Below are positions 7,114-14,456 of a stretch of 15,224 nucleotides of DNA, piece after piece (position 1 is the first letter of the stretch; each line of letters opens with the position of its first letter). Under the pieces are notes generated by a model. It was not told the DNA's origin, ran no database searches, and saw only the letters and a list, made by a program, of their open reading frames with translations. The stretch is from the NCBI GenBank assembly GCA_044228695.1, contig JBGAUK010000090.1, positions 1-15,224 on the forward strand, written 5' to 3'. The stretch comes from M0108 sp044228695 (GTDB lineage Bacteria; Pseudomonadota; Gammaproteobacteria; Chromatiales; Chromatiaceae). Position numbers and translations under genes: made by a program.

Positions 7114-7654
7114 CCTTCAATGAAGCCGCCTCGGTTGAGGCGGATAAAACGCGATAGCGCAGCACGTTGACGAGTTCCAGGGTGATCCTTCAATGAAGCC
7201 GCCTCGGTTGAGGCGGATAAAACGACTGGCCCACGCCGGAATTGACGGCGGCATCGAACCTTCAATGAAGCCGCCTCGGTTGAGGCGGATAAAACCCCTC
7301 GTCGGGCACCACCGCCCGCGACCGGCGCCTCCTTCAATGAAGCCGCCTCGGTTGAGGCGGATAAAACGCGGGTCAGGTGCCACTCGGCGCGCGGCTTGCG
7401 CTTCCTTCAATGAAGCCGCCTCGGTTGAGACGGATAAAACCCCGCCATTGTTCGCCATCTCTCGGGCCCTCTGACCTTCAATGAAGCTGCCTCGGTTGAG
7501 ACGGATAAAACCGCCCCCTAGCCGCGCCCACCCTCACTCCACCCTCCTTCAATGAAGCCGCCTCGGTTGAGACGGATAAAACCTCATGATGCTGTCCTCC
7601 AGCGGTTCGGACGTCCTCCTTCAATGAAGCCGCCTCGGTTGAGGCGGATAAAAC
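7114..7654 (-). CRISPR. CRISPR array, 8 repeats of 37 bp and 7 spacers (type I-G)
   Basis: Repeats lie at 7114-7150, 7187-7223, 7259-7295, 7331-7367, 7404-7440, 7475-7511, 7546-7582 and 7618-7654; spacers are 36, 35, 35, 36, 34, 34 and 35 bases in plus-strand order. The repeat contains a perfect hairpin, CCGCCTC-GGTT-GAGGCGG, the expected substrate of the Cas6 part of Csb2. Read on the minus strand, each repeat begins GTTTTATCC and ends ATTGAAGG, matching the ATTGAA-type 3' end of many type I repeats, which becomes the crRNA 5' handle. The array is therefore probably transcribed leftward, in the same direction as the cas genes and downstream of them. Repeats 5-7 carry a G-to-A change in the hairpin and repeat 6 has an additional C-to-T. 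Confidence 0.98.
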
Positions 7655-7757
7655 CCCGCGCGATTATCCGACTGATCTAGAAGTGGGTTTCAGCCGGCCT
7701 TGCGCGAACCTCTCGCCACGGTAAGACCAACCCCGCCACACGGCGAATACACGCGCA
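7655..7757 (-). promoter_or_regulatory. Putative CRISPR leader
   Basis: If the array is read leftward, these 103 bases between the Cas8-like gene and repeat 8 are the leader position. The sequence is not strikingly AT-rich and shows no clear promoter, so array expression may rely on read-through from the cas operon. It contains one of three GCGCGAACC copies (7702-7710). Confidence 0.35.
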
Positions 7758-8612
7758 TTAAACAGTCATAAAACCAGATGCTTGGGTATGGCGCGAACCC
7801 CCCGCCATTTTCTCATCACTAGGGGTTCGCGGGACTTCGCTGGCCCACCCCAGTCGCCCTGATGAAACATGAGTCTGGAGGTAACGCGCGAACCTAATCC
7901 TCACGCCCAAGGCTTGCCGGTCGGCGGCGCCAAGTCCGTCGAGGCCGAGCAGCAGTGCTCGGATGTCCGGGTAGTCCAGCCACTCGGACCAGGTTGGGTA
8001 ACGAAGACCGCCCGACCAGCCCAGGGTCCTGCCATTGATCGTTGGGAACAGGGGCAGGGCTTCCCATCCGAGCCAGTAAGCCCCCAGGACCCCCATCTTG
8101 GGGGCTTTCTCCACCTTGCTACCAATGGCCGCCGAGTCGATCCGGGCCGCCGCATCCCAGCCCCAGGCAACGCAGTCCACATCCTCGTAGCGCCATGGAC
8201 CCACCAGTGCCTCGATGACCTTATCCCGGATATCGCACCGAATCAGGGCCTTCAGCACCCTGCGTGCATCGCTCACCATGTCGTAATCGCCAGGGCGGAT
8301 TTTGAGACTGGTCGCGCTCATGCCGGTCTCGGTCTGACTGCCGTAAGCCAGCGCCCATTCGCCGGGAAGCTGCTTGAGTGCTTCCCAGGCGGCCTCATTC
8401 ATCTTGCCGCCGAGCTTAGGCTTGAACTGGACCTCGGGTTAATTGAGCCGCTCGGCAGGGAGGGCCGCCAGCGCCGCGATAGGTTCGCCCTGGTAATCCA
8501 GCTCCGGGATGTCACCGTCCCAGCGCAACCGAGCACCGGGTAAGAGGCGCAGGGCGCCGCAGGCGGCCATCCAGGCGATGGGGTTATCAGCTTGTAGTCC
8601 GGTCAGTCTCAT
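7758..8612 (-). pseudogene. cas8: Short Cas8-like type I-G effector gene interrupted by in-frame TAA
   Basis: ATG at 8612 follows GGAGGAG and lies inside the 3' end of cas3 (26-nt overlap). The frame gives 57 residues starting MRLTGLQADNPIAWMAACGA, a typical opening for type I-G Cas8-like / 'Cas3-extension' proteins. It meets TAA at 8439-8441, then continues in the same frame for 226 codons (PEVQFKPKLGGKMNEAAWEA onward) to a TAA at 7758. Intact length would be about 284 residues. The second part has no Shine-Dalgarno before its first ATG (8402), so a nonsense mutation (for example CAA to TAA) or a base-call error is the simplest reading. In type I effectors Cas8 helps recognise the PAM and recruit Cas3. 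The family assignment rests on position, strand and the N-terminus; the C-terminal 200 residues (with GWDAAARIDSAAIGS, WLGWEALPLFP) I cannot tie to a named domain. Confidence 0.7.
7792..7831. repeat. Perfect 10-bp inverted repeat in the Cas8-like 3' region
   Basis: CGCGAACCCC (7792-7801) and GGGGTTCGCG (7822-7831) are perfect complements separated by 20 bases. They lie in the last ~25 codons of the Cas8-like gene. No T-run follows on either strand, so it does not look like an intrinsic terminator. Its left arm belongs to the GCGCGAACC motif, which also occurs at 7702 and 7886. Confidence 0.6.
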
Positions 8613-10881
8613 CCGCCTGCTCCTCCGCACTGACCTGCCAATCCGCAAGCCGGACCAGCGCCTCCAGATAGGCGAGACCCCACCAGCCGTGTTGCTGTTG
8701 CAGGTACTGGAACTGAGTCGCCCAGCCTCCGAGCTGACGCCACAGCCCCGGATCGGGAGCAACCGGGAACCGGGGCCGACCGTGCCCGTGATGGCTGCCA
8801 ACCAGATGCTTGACTAGGGGATCGCCGCTCATGTGCGCGACGGAGTTCATCTCGTGCCGCCAACCCCGGGGCAGGGATAACCAGAGATCATCGCCCCTGG
8901 GACCCTTGGCCAGAGGGCGGTCCCGGTCAGCGCCGAGCTTGGCCTGCCAGCGTGGGTCCTGTTTGCCGAGGTCGTGTCCAGCTCCGGCCTGGGCGATGGC
9001 ATTGCAAAGTTCAATCGGCAGCCCGGCCTCGGCCGCCAGAAATCGCGCCCGCTCGCCGACGGCCCGGAGATGGTCGCGCAGCAGGATGGGCCGGATACCG
9101 GCCTCGCTGGTGGCCGCGGAGGTGGCCAGGACCAGGGCACCCCCGGGATAAGCGAGCACCCGCCCTGGCTTGGCCATTCCCGCTGCTTGGGCCAGCGCAA
9201 GCCAATCGGTGTCCTGGGGTCCAGCTAGGCGGATTCGCTCCGCGGTGTCGCCATAGTCGCTAACCGGTGCGGTACTCCGTGGGTGCCAGCCAAAACGATC
9301 ACAGCCGCCGGTCTCGGCCGGCAGCACCAGGGTGTCGCCTGGTTTCACCCGGTTTAGTTCAATCCATTCGGCACTGGTGCCATCCCAGCGCAGGACCTGG
9401 TCCACTTCCAGGCTACGGAACTCCCAGACGGGGACTTCGAGGATCTCTCGCTGGACCGGCGGTGCCAGTTCCAGGGTCTGGATGCCAGCATCTCGACGCC
9501 AGCAGACAAAGACATTCGTCTCTGGCTCGGAATAGCCGTGGAGCCAGGGCGCGGGGTCGATGCCCTGCTTGACGGAGGTGCAAGCCAGCAGGTCCAGATG
9601 GATGGCGAGCAGATCCGGCGAAGGCGTGGGTGGCTCGGGCAGGGCTGGATGCCAGTCCAGGGCCCGGATGCCAAAGTCGCGCACCTTATGTTTCTTGAGC
9701 CATTTGCGGGCCTCCTCCGCCCCTTCGCGGTACAGGGAGCCTTGAGACCGGGTGCCGCGTTGGTTTTCCCGGGCACGGCGGTTTTTCTCCTTGTCGCTCA
9801 AGGGGCGATGGACGATGACCAGGGGCGCGGTTGCCAGTTCGCCTAACCGATTGAGCCGGCCAGCCCGTTGGCGGAGCGCGGAAAGCGGGGCGCTCTCGGT
9901 CACCAAGGCATCGAAGTCCAGGTCGGCACCGACCTCGATAGTCTGGGTGGCAACGACGAAGAGGGGGGTGCGGCCTGTCCGGGAGCCAGCCGCCATCCTG
10001 GGCAGATATTCAGCGAGTAGGGCGTCGCGGTCCGCGGGTCGGACCCGTCCTATGAGCAGGACGGACTCCTCCTCCGCGCATAAGGCCGTGAAAACGGCGT
10101 GGGCATCCCGCACGGTATTGGCCATGACACCAATGACCCCCGCTCCCTGCCGGCGGAGCCGGCGGGCCTCCTGAATAAGGGTTGGGGCCAGGTCGTCGTC
10201 AGGTTCGATATCACGGATCTCCAGGGGCTTGGGGCGGTTCAGGCGGGCGCCAAGAACCGGATGGGCGTAGTCTGCCGCCGTGAGCCCCAATACCTTGTCA
10301 CCCTCCCAGGTGGCCGACATGACCAGAACCCGGAAGGGCAACGGGGAGTCCGCGCCCCGCAGAGTCTGTACCTGGGTCAGGGTGCGCAGCAGGGGTTGGG
10401 CGATATGTACCTCGTCCAGGATCCACAGGGCGTCGTTGCCCAGCAGCGCGGCATGGATGGGGGCAACTTGATGGGATACGCCGTAACCGCTGAACAGCAG
10501 GCGACTGCCGGCCTGGTCCACCGTGCTGGCGATGATTGCCGGGCGCAGGGGATCGACCCAGGTGTCATCGATGGTAATACCGCCACGCAGGGTGACCACG
10601 GCGGGCGATCGCTTGGACGCTCGGACGAGGTGGCAAGCATAAAGGGCGGTTGAATCGACGATCAGCCGGCGGTCCACCACATAAACCAACCGGCGGGGGA
10701 CCTCGAGATCCTGATCCAGGGCCCAGAGCCAGACGGCCACCACGCCCGTTTTACCCGCCCCCGTCGGGGCCGTCAGGGCGGCAGGCCAATCGCCATCGGC
10801 AACCCGTTGGGCGAGCGCGGCCTGCCAGGGAAAGGGAGTGCGGCCCTCATGGCGGGCCTGATACCAGAGGGGGAAGTCCAT
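8587..10881 (-). CDS. cas3: Cas3 helicase-nuclease, type I-G architecture
   Basis: Cas3 is recruited to the R-loop and unwinds and degrades target DNA. The 764-residue protein has the superfamily 2 helicase first: Walker A APTGAGKT (38-45), LVYVVDRRLIVDSTA (65-79), a DEVH box (156-159) in LWILDEVHIAQP, SAT in VMSATWEGDK, and motifs V-VI in TQTIEVGADLDFDALVTES and QRAGRLNRLG. The HD nuclease is at the C-terminus: GHDLGK with H636-D637, then WRHE and HLVGSHHGHG, and LADW near the end. This helicase-then-HD order is the type I-G (I-U) arrangement, opposite to most Cas3. ATG at 10881 is chosen because it shares its A with the csb2 stop (TGATG) and gives MDFPLWYQARHEGRTPFPWQ, the family start; about 100 further open codons upstream are csb2 shadow. 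The motifs appear intact. Confidence 0.97.
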   Translation of the reverse strand: MDFPLWYQARHEGRTPFPWQAALAQRVADGDWPAALTAPTGAGKTGVVAVWLWALDQDLEVPRRLVYVVDRRLIVDSTALYACHLVRASKRSPAVVTLRGGITIDDTWVDPLRPAIIASTVDQAGSRLLFSGYGVSHQVAPIHAALLGNDALWILDEVHIAQPLLRTLTQVQTLRGADSPLPFRVLVMSATWEGDKVLGLTAADYAHPVLGARLNRPKPLEIRDIEPDDDLAPTLIQEARRLRRQGAGVIGVMANTVRDAHAVFTALCAEEESVLLIGRVRPADRDALLAEYLPRMAAGSRTGRTPLFVVATQTIEVGADLDFDALVTESAPLSALRQRAGRLNRLGELATAPLVIVHRPLSDKEKNRRARENQRGTRSQGSLYREGAEEARKWLKKHKVRDFGIRALDWHPALPEPPTPSPDLLAIHLDLLACTSVKQGIDPAPWLHGYSEPETNVFVCWRRDAGIQTLELAPPVQREILEVPVWEFRSLEVDQVLRWDGTSAEWIELNRVKPGDTLVLPAETGGCDRFGWHPRSTAPVSDYGDTAERIRLAGPQDTDWLALAQAAGMAKPGRVLAYPGGALVLATSAATSEAGIRPILLRDHLRAVGERARFLAAEAGLPIELCNAIAQAGAGHDLGKQDPRWQAKLGADRDRPLAKGPRGDDLWLSLPRGWRHEMNSVAHMSGDPLVKHLVGSHHGHGRPRFPVAPDPGLWRQLGGWATQFQYLQQQHGWWGLAYLEALVRLADWQVSAEEQADETDRTTS

Positions 10882-12137
10882 CACTTGTCCTCCGGGCGCA
10901 GCAGGCCCAGGCCAAAGTAGCGCCCACGCCCGACCAGCATGGGGCCCCGCACGGGGTCGGTGAAATGCAATCGGGCATGGGTTCGGTGACCGGGACCCCG
11001 GGCGATGAAGGATCTCGCGGACGGTACGCCTCTCATCGGCCAGTCCGGCAGTTCGATAGTCTGTGGAAATGGAAAGCCGGCCCGGGTTACGGAGTCGGCG
11101 ACGAGCCCCTCGACCGCTTGCCCGCGTTTGGGGTGCCGGTCCAGGACGATGGGAGTCACGGTGGTCCAAACCTTGGCCGGACGTGACCAAGTGCGTGAGT
11201 CTATGCCATGGAGCCTGTCGGTGGCGGCAGGCCGGCGTACCGGGAGGGTGCCAATCCGATCAACTCGGGACAACGGCAGGACACAGGCCGTCCGCTCCTC
11301 CTCGCTGGCGTGCCTGGGGAGAACCATGCCAATACCTAGTACCGCCCCTCGCGCCCAGGGATGTCCGACATCCGGCAGGGTCACCCAAGCGGCATGATCC
11401 GCCGCCGAGGAGGTGACCTCGTGACCATGAAGCATGGCCGGCAGGGGCTCGGGGGCCTGGCTCATGGTCGCCAGGCGTAATGACTCCCCCAGCAAGGCGG
11501 CGTGGTGTAACTCACCATGGAGGGGCCTGAGGATAAACATCTCTCCCCAGGGGGACGACCAGATGCGTTGGTCGGTGTAGCCGGCTCTTGTGGCCGTGGG
11601 CGCTCGCCGTCCGGCGGCATGAGCTGCCAGTAGGGCCATGAGCCGGCCAGGGCTGGGGACCCGGAGGAGTTCCTCCCCATGGGGATCCGGCAGAAGCCGG
11701 GTTAAGTTCTCGTTCGGTGACGGGGAAAGCGAAATGCTGACCGGGGAGTCCGAGCGGCCCAGATAGCCGACACCAGCCAGGATAGGACCAAGCCAGCCCG
11801 CCAGATCAGGGGGGGCTTCTGGCCAGCTCATATAGACAGGATGGGTGACTCTTACCTCGGGGCGGGCACGTTCGACGGCTTGACGCTTGCCAGCGACGGT
11901 AAAGGCACCAGGAACATAGTTGATGCCCGTATGGATCAGTTCCGCCATGCCGCACCACAGCGCCGGGGCGGCCTCTAAGGCTTGGAGTGGCGCGGGGTCG
12001 ATGCCCTGCTCACAGGCGCTGGCAACGAGAGCCTGGAAGACCCGGTCCGGGGCCGGCGGGTACTCAGGATGATCCGGCGCCGTCGGTTCAGCCGCCCGGT
12101 AAACACCGTGCGGGAAGTCGATGCGCAGAGTGATCAT
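10881..12137 (-). CDS. csb2: Csb2, Cas5-Cas6 fusion of type I-G (GSU0054 family)
   Basis: In type I-G, Csb2 joins the Cas5 role (binding the crRNA 5' handle) to the Cas6 role (cutting the repeat). The 418-residue protein starts MITLRIDFPHGVYRAA and has PPAPDRVFQALVASACEQG (about 27-45), the family's conserved N-terminal RAMP segment. The C-terminus has histidines in GHRTHARLHF (about 383-392) that could be catalytic, and ends in a glycine-rich RAMP loop GRGRYFGLGLLRP (about 403-415). The start overlaps the csb1 stop as ATGA, and the stop overlaps the cas3 start as TGATG, so the three genes are translationally coupled. The conserved hairpin of the adjacent repeats is the expected substrate. 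The length suits the family. Confidence 0.92.
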   Translation of the reverse strand: MITLRIDFPHGVYRAAEPTAPDHPEYPPAPDRVFQALVASACEQGIDPAPLQALEAAPALWCGMAELIHTGINYVPGAFTVAGKRQAVERARPEVRVTHPVYMSWPEAPPDLAGWLGPILAGVGYLGRSDSPVSISLSPSPNENLTRLLPDPHGEELLRVPSPGRLMALLAAHAAGRRAPTATRAGYTDQRIWSSPWGEMFILRPLHGELHHAALLGESLRLATMSQAPEPLPAMLHGHEVTSSAADHAAWVTLPDVGHPWARGAVLGIGMVLPRHASEEERTACVLPLSRVDRIGTLPVRRPAATDRLHGIDSRTWSRPAKVWTTVTPIVLDRHPKRGQAVEGLVADSVTRAGFPFPQTIELPDWPMRGVPSARSFIARGPGHRTHARLHFTDPVRGPMLVGRGRYFGLGLLRPEDK

Positions 12138-13267
12138 AATGAGGCATTGCGGATATCGAGGAGACCCTTGGAGGGGGTAAACAGGACGGGTGGGTGTAGG
12201 CGCACCTTTTTCACCTGGGCTCGCAGGGCATCCGCGAGTTGCGCGAGGCCGAGGCTGATGGGCTCCCGGGTCCCCAGGGCTATTAGGTCGATCTGATGGT
12301 TGTCCACCGCCAGATCGCAGCCGGAGCGCAGGTCGAGCCCGTCATTCAACACCGCCAGAACCCCGTACAGCCCCATCATCGCCAGCAACAGGCGCCCTTC
12401 TTCCGTCTCGTCACCGAAGTGGTAGCGGCGCAGCCGGGAGATGCTCAAAGTGGCATTGAGCTGGATGTCGCCATGGACCAGCACCCCTTTGGAAATAAGG
12501 GACAGGGCGTTGCCGTGATTGGCCTTGCTCGCCTTGACCAGGCGCGGGTACTCCTTGCTTTTGTCGCTGGCGTGGGGCAGGCCGCCCTCCTTGGTGGGCT
12601 GCCGTTCGTCCTCCGTGGCTTGGCGGAGGGTGCCGTCGGCCTCCTCTACCCAAGCGTAATCCGTCCCCTCGATACCAATGGGGTCCAGGCGGTTGCCGGC
12701 GAGGGCAACCGGTTCCACTCGGGTGGCGGCTATCTCGCAAGTCAGGGCTCGCGCCCATTTATTGCGTGGCCGGCTGTTGGCGCCAAGACCGGTGGAGTCC
12801 CAGGCGCCAAAGACCAGGGAACCCGGATCGCAGTGCAGGAGGGCCGAGGCCTGCGTGGGTCTGGCCGCTATGGCCGCCTGGCCGATTGCGGTCTTGCGGA
12901 AAGGCACCCCGTGCAATTGGCTGTCCCGCAGCACGGCGTCGAAGACCCGATGCGGCAGTTGTAGGGTGGACAGGATTTCATCATTGCCAAAGTCCACGCG
13001 CAGGGGGTCGAGGTCGAGTCCGAGGGCGACCAAAGCCTGCTCGACCCGGTTGGCGCACGAGCCCGGAGAATCGACGGAACACCAACTGGACACGCCGTCT
13101 GGACCGGGCTTGGTCATGTTGTGCTTGCTGGAACTGGCGGCGCTGGCGCTATCCCCGGCGTAGGTCGGCGGGAGGATCTTGTTACCGCTAACGGGGGTCA
13201 GGTTGGCGGTAACCGCGATAGCGGAAGCCGTCCGGGCGACGGCGTCACGGAGGGTGGCGATGGACAT
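12134..13267 (-). CDS. csb1: Csb1, Cas7 backbone subunit of type I-G (GSU0053 family)
   Basis: Csb1 is the Cas7 protein that polymerises along the crRNA in the type I-G complex. The 377-residue protein shows the family landmarks in order: PPTYAG (33-38), VDSPGSCANRVEQAL (65-79; usual form D-S-x-x-S-x-A-N-R-x-E), PHRVFDAVLRDSQLHG (105-120) and FGAWDSTGLG (153-162). A Cys (71) stands where many members have Gln. The start ATG at 13267 has AAAGGAG (13279-13285) upstream. It is the first cas gene; csb2 follows with a 4-base ATGA overlap. The 126 bases upstream, after the racemase-like gene, are the likely place for the operon promoter. Confidence 0.94.
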   Translation of the reverse strand: MSIATLRDAVARTASAIAVTANLTPVSGNKILPPTYAGDSASAASSSKHNMTKPGPDGVSSWCSVDSPGSCANRVEQALVALGLDLDPLRVDFGNDEILSTLQLPHRVFDAVLRDSQLHGVPFRKTAIGQAAIAARPTQASALLHCDPGSLVFGAWDSTGLGANSRPRNKWARALTCEIAATRVEPVALAGNRLDPIGIEGTDYAWVEEADGTLRQATEDERQPTKEGGLPHASDKSKEYPRLVKASKANHGNALSLISKGVLVHGDIQLNATLSISRLRRYHFGDETEEGRLLLAMMGLYGVLAVLNDGLDLRSGCDLAVDNHQIDLIALGTREPISLGLAQLADALRAQVKKVRLHPPVLFTPSKGLLDIRNASL

Positions 13268-13393
13268 GGGCTACTGAACTCCTTTCGTGGGTGTCTCAAA
13301 TCGGGACTTGTTATAGGTCTAACCGCGCGCAAAAGCAGGGGGAACCGAACCAGCTCTTGGTCGGGTGTCGGGGTCTTATGCGGATCCAAATCA
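13268..13393 (-). promoter_or_regulatory. Intergenic region upstream of csb1, candidate cas operon promoter
   Basis: The strongest candidate -10 on the minus strand is TATAAC at 13310-13315, about 42 bases before the csb1 ATG; no good -35 lies 17 bases upstream of it. The Shine-Dalgarno AAAGGAG at 13279-13285 sets the csb1 start. Transcription could also continue from the racemase-like gene, which points the same way. I see no terminator hairpin between the two. Confidence 0.3.
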
Positions 13394-14272
13394 TCAGGGC
13401 TTATCCGTGGCGGGCGTCAGGGCATGCTCCACGGCGGCATGGGCATGGATGGTCATGGAATCGAAGGTCGGCAGTGCGACATCCGTCGACTTGATGAGCA
13501 GGGGGATCTCGGTGCAACCGAGGATGACCCCCTCGACGCCATCCTCGCGAGTCATGCGGTCGATGATGGCGAGGAAGCGGGCCTTGGATTCGGGGCGGAG
13601 CCGGTTGTTGACCAGCTCATCGAAGATGATGGTATTGATGTCGTTGCGTTCGACTTCCCGCGGGATTGCTACCTCGATGCCATGGTTTTTGGCCAGGTGA
13701 TCGCGGTAGAAAGGCATCTCCATGGTGAACTTGGTGCCGAGTAAGGCGACCTTTTTGAGGCCCGTGGCCTGGATTGCTTGACCGACGGCATTGGCGATGT
13801 GCAGGACCGGGATGTCGGCCTCACGCGCCACGGTCTCGGCGGTAGAGTTCATGGTATTGGAGGCGATGACGATGAAATCGGCACCGCCCTGCTTCAGGCG
13901 TTTCCCGGCCCGCACCATGGTCCGGGTGAGGGCTGCCCAGTCGCCCTGTTCGGCCAGGCGCTCTTCTTTGGCGAAATCGCCGAAGGAGATGGAGTACAGG
14001 AGGACTTCGGCCGAGTTGGGCGGGCCCAATGCGTCGCGGACCCGTTCGTTCATGATGCGGTAATACTCCAGCGAGGAGGGCCAGGCGATGCCGCCAATGA
14101 TGCCGATCACCTGGCTTTGGGGGAGTCTGGGGCTGACGGGAAGGGTGGGGGCCGGATCAGGAGTGGCCGTGGTTGGCGTGACCAGAGGGGCGGCGCTGGC
14201 GGGGCCACAGGCAAGCAGGGGGATCAGGAGGCAAAGGCGAAGGCGCCGGCAAAGTGGCTGGCGGTCAATCAT
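13394..14272 (-). CDS. Exported aspartate/glutamate racemase family protein lacking one catalytic Cys
   Basis: The 292-residue protein has an N-terminal signal: basic MIDRQPLCRRLRLC, a hydrophobic core LLIPLLAC, then ASA-A (cleavage after ~27). LLAC (19-22) could alternatively be a lipobox with Cys22. The mature part belongs to the Asp/Glu/hydantoin racemase fold, YgeA-like: VIGIIGGIAWPSSLEYYRIM (55-74), GDW (110-112), IASNTMNSTAE (136-146), and GVILGCTEIPLL (248-259) with Cys253. Cofactor-independent racemases use two cysteines; the first should lie just before N-T, but here the residues are A-S-N-T-M-N, so it is missing and only the second remains. Racemisation is therefore doubtful and another activity or binding role is possible. 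ATG at 14272 is chosen for GAGGA upstream and the signal peptide; the frame is open to 14449. The substrate is unknown. Confidence 0.82.
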   Translation of the reverse strand: MIDRQPLCRRLRLCLLIPLLACGPASAAPLVTPTTATPDPAPTLPVSPRLPQSQVIGIIGGIAWPSSLEYYRIMNERVRDALGPPNSAEVLLYSISFGDFAKEERLAEQGDWAALTRTMVRAGKRLKQGGADFIVIASNTMNSTAETVAREADIPVLHIANAVGQAIQATGLKKVALLGTKFTMEMPFYRDHLAKNHGIEVAIPREVERNDINTIIFDELVNNRLRPESKARFLAIIDRMTREDGVEGVILGCTEIPLLIKSTDVALPTFDSMTIHAHAAVEHALTPATDKP

Positions 14273-14456
14273 GGGTAGGGTCCTCGGTTGTAAGTCGCGA
14301 CATGCGGTCCCGTCGCGGCAATCCATGATGAATTCTATGCCATCTCCCGGGGGTGCGGCGAACCAGTTGGTCTCGGACTGACCTCTTCGATTGGGCGGCG
14401 AACTCGTCCGCGGCGGCCTGAGCAGACTTGCGATCAGCAAACCAGACATATTTTAG

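Noticed and set aside
7117..7458. Long open frames through the CRISPR array on both strands, giving proteins with a repeated FIRLNRGGFIE segment
   Set aside because: Repeat plus spacer averages 72 bases, a multiple of three, so frames stay open through several units. The 'protein' repeats are simply translated CRISPR repeats.
8952..10653. Several plus-strand open frames of 80-184 codons opposite cas3
   Set aside because: They are antisense shadows of a GC-rich gene, without ribosome binding sites or family resemblance.
10882..11190. An N-terminal extension of about 100 residues for Cas3
   Set aside because: It lies entirely within csb2, has the Arg/Pro-rich composition of a shadow frame, and the ATG at 10881 coupled to the csb2 stop gives the expected family N-terminus.
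12296..12964. A 222-codon plus-strand frame opposite csb1
   Set aside because: csb1 on the other strand has conserved family motifs throughout; this frame has none and starts inside it.
14273..14449. A longer racemase-like protein starting at 14449
   Set aside because: The ATG at 14272 has a Shine-Dalgarno and begins a clear signal peptide; the extra 59 residues would bury it.
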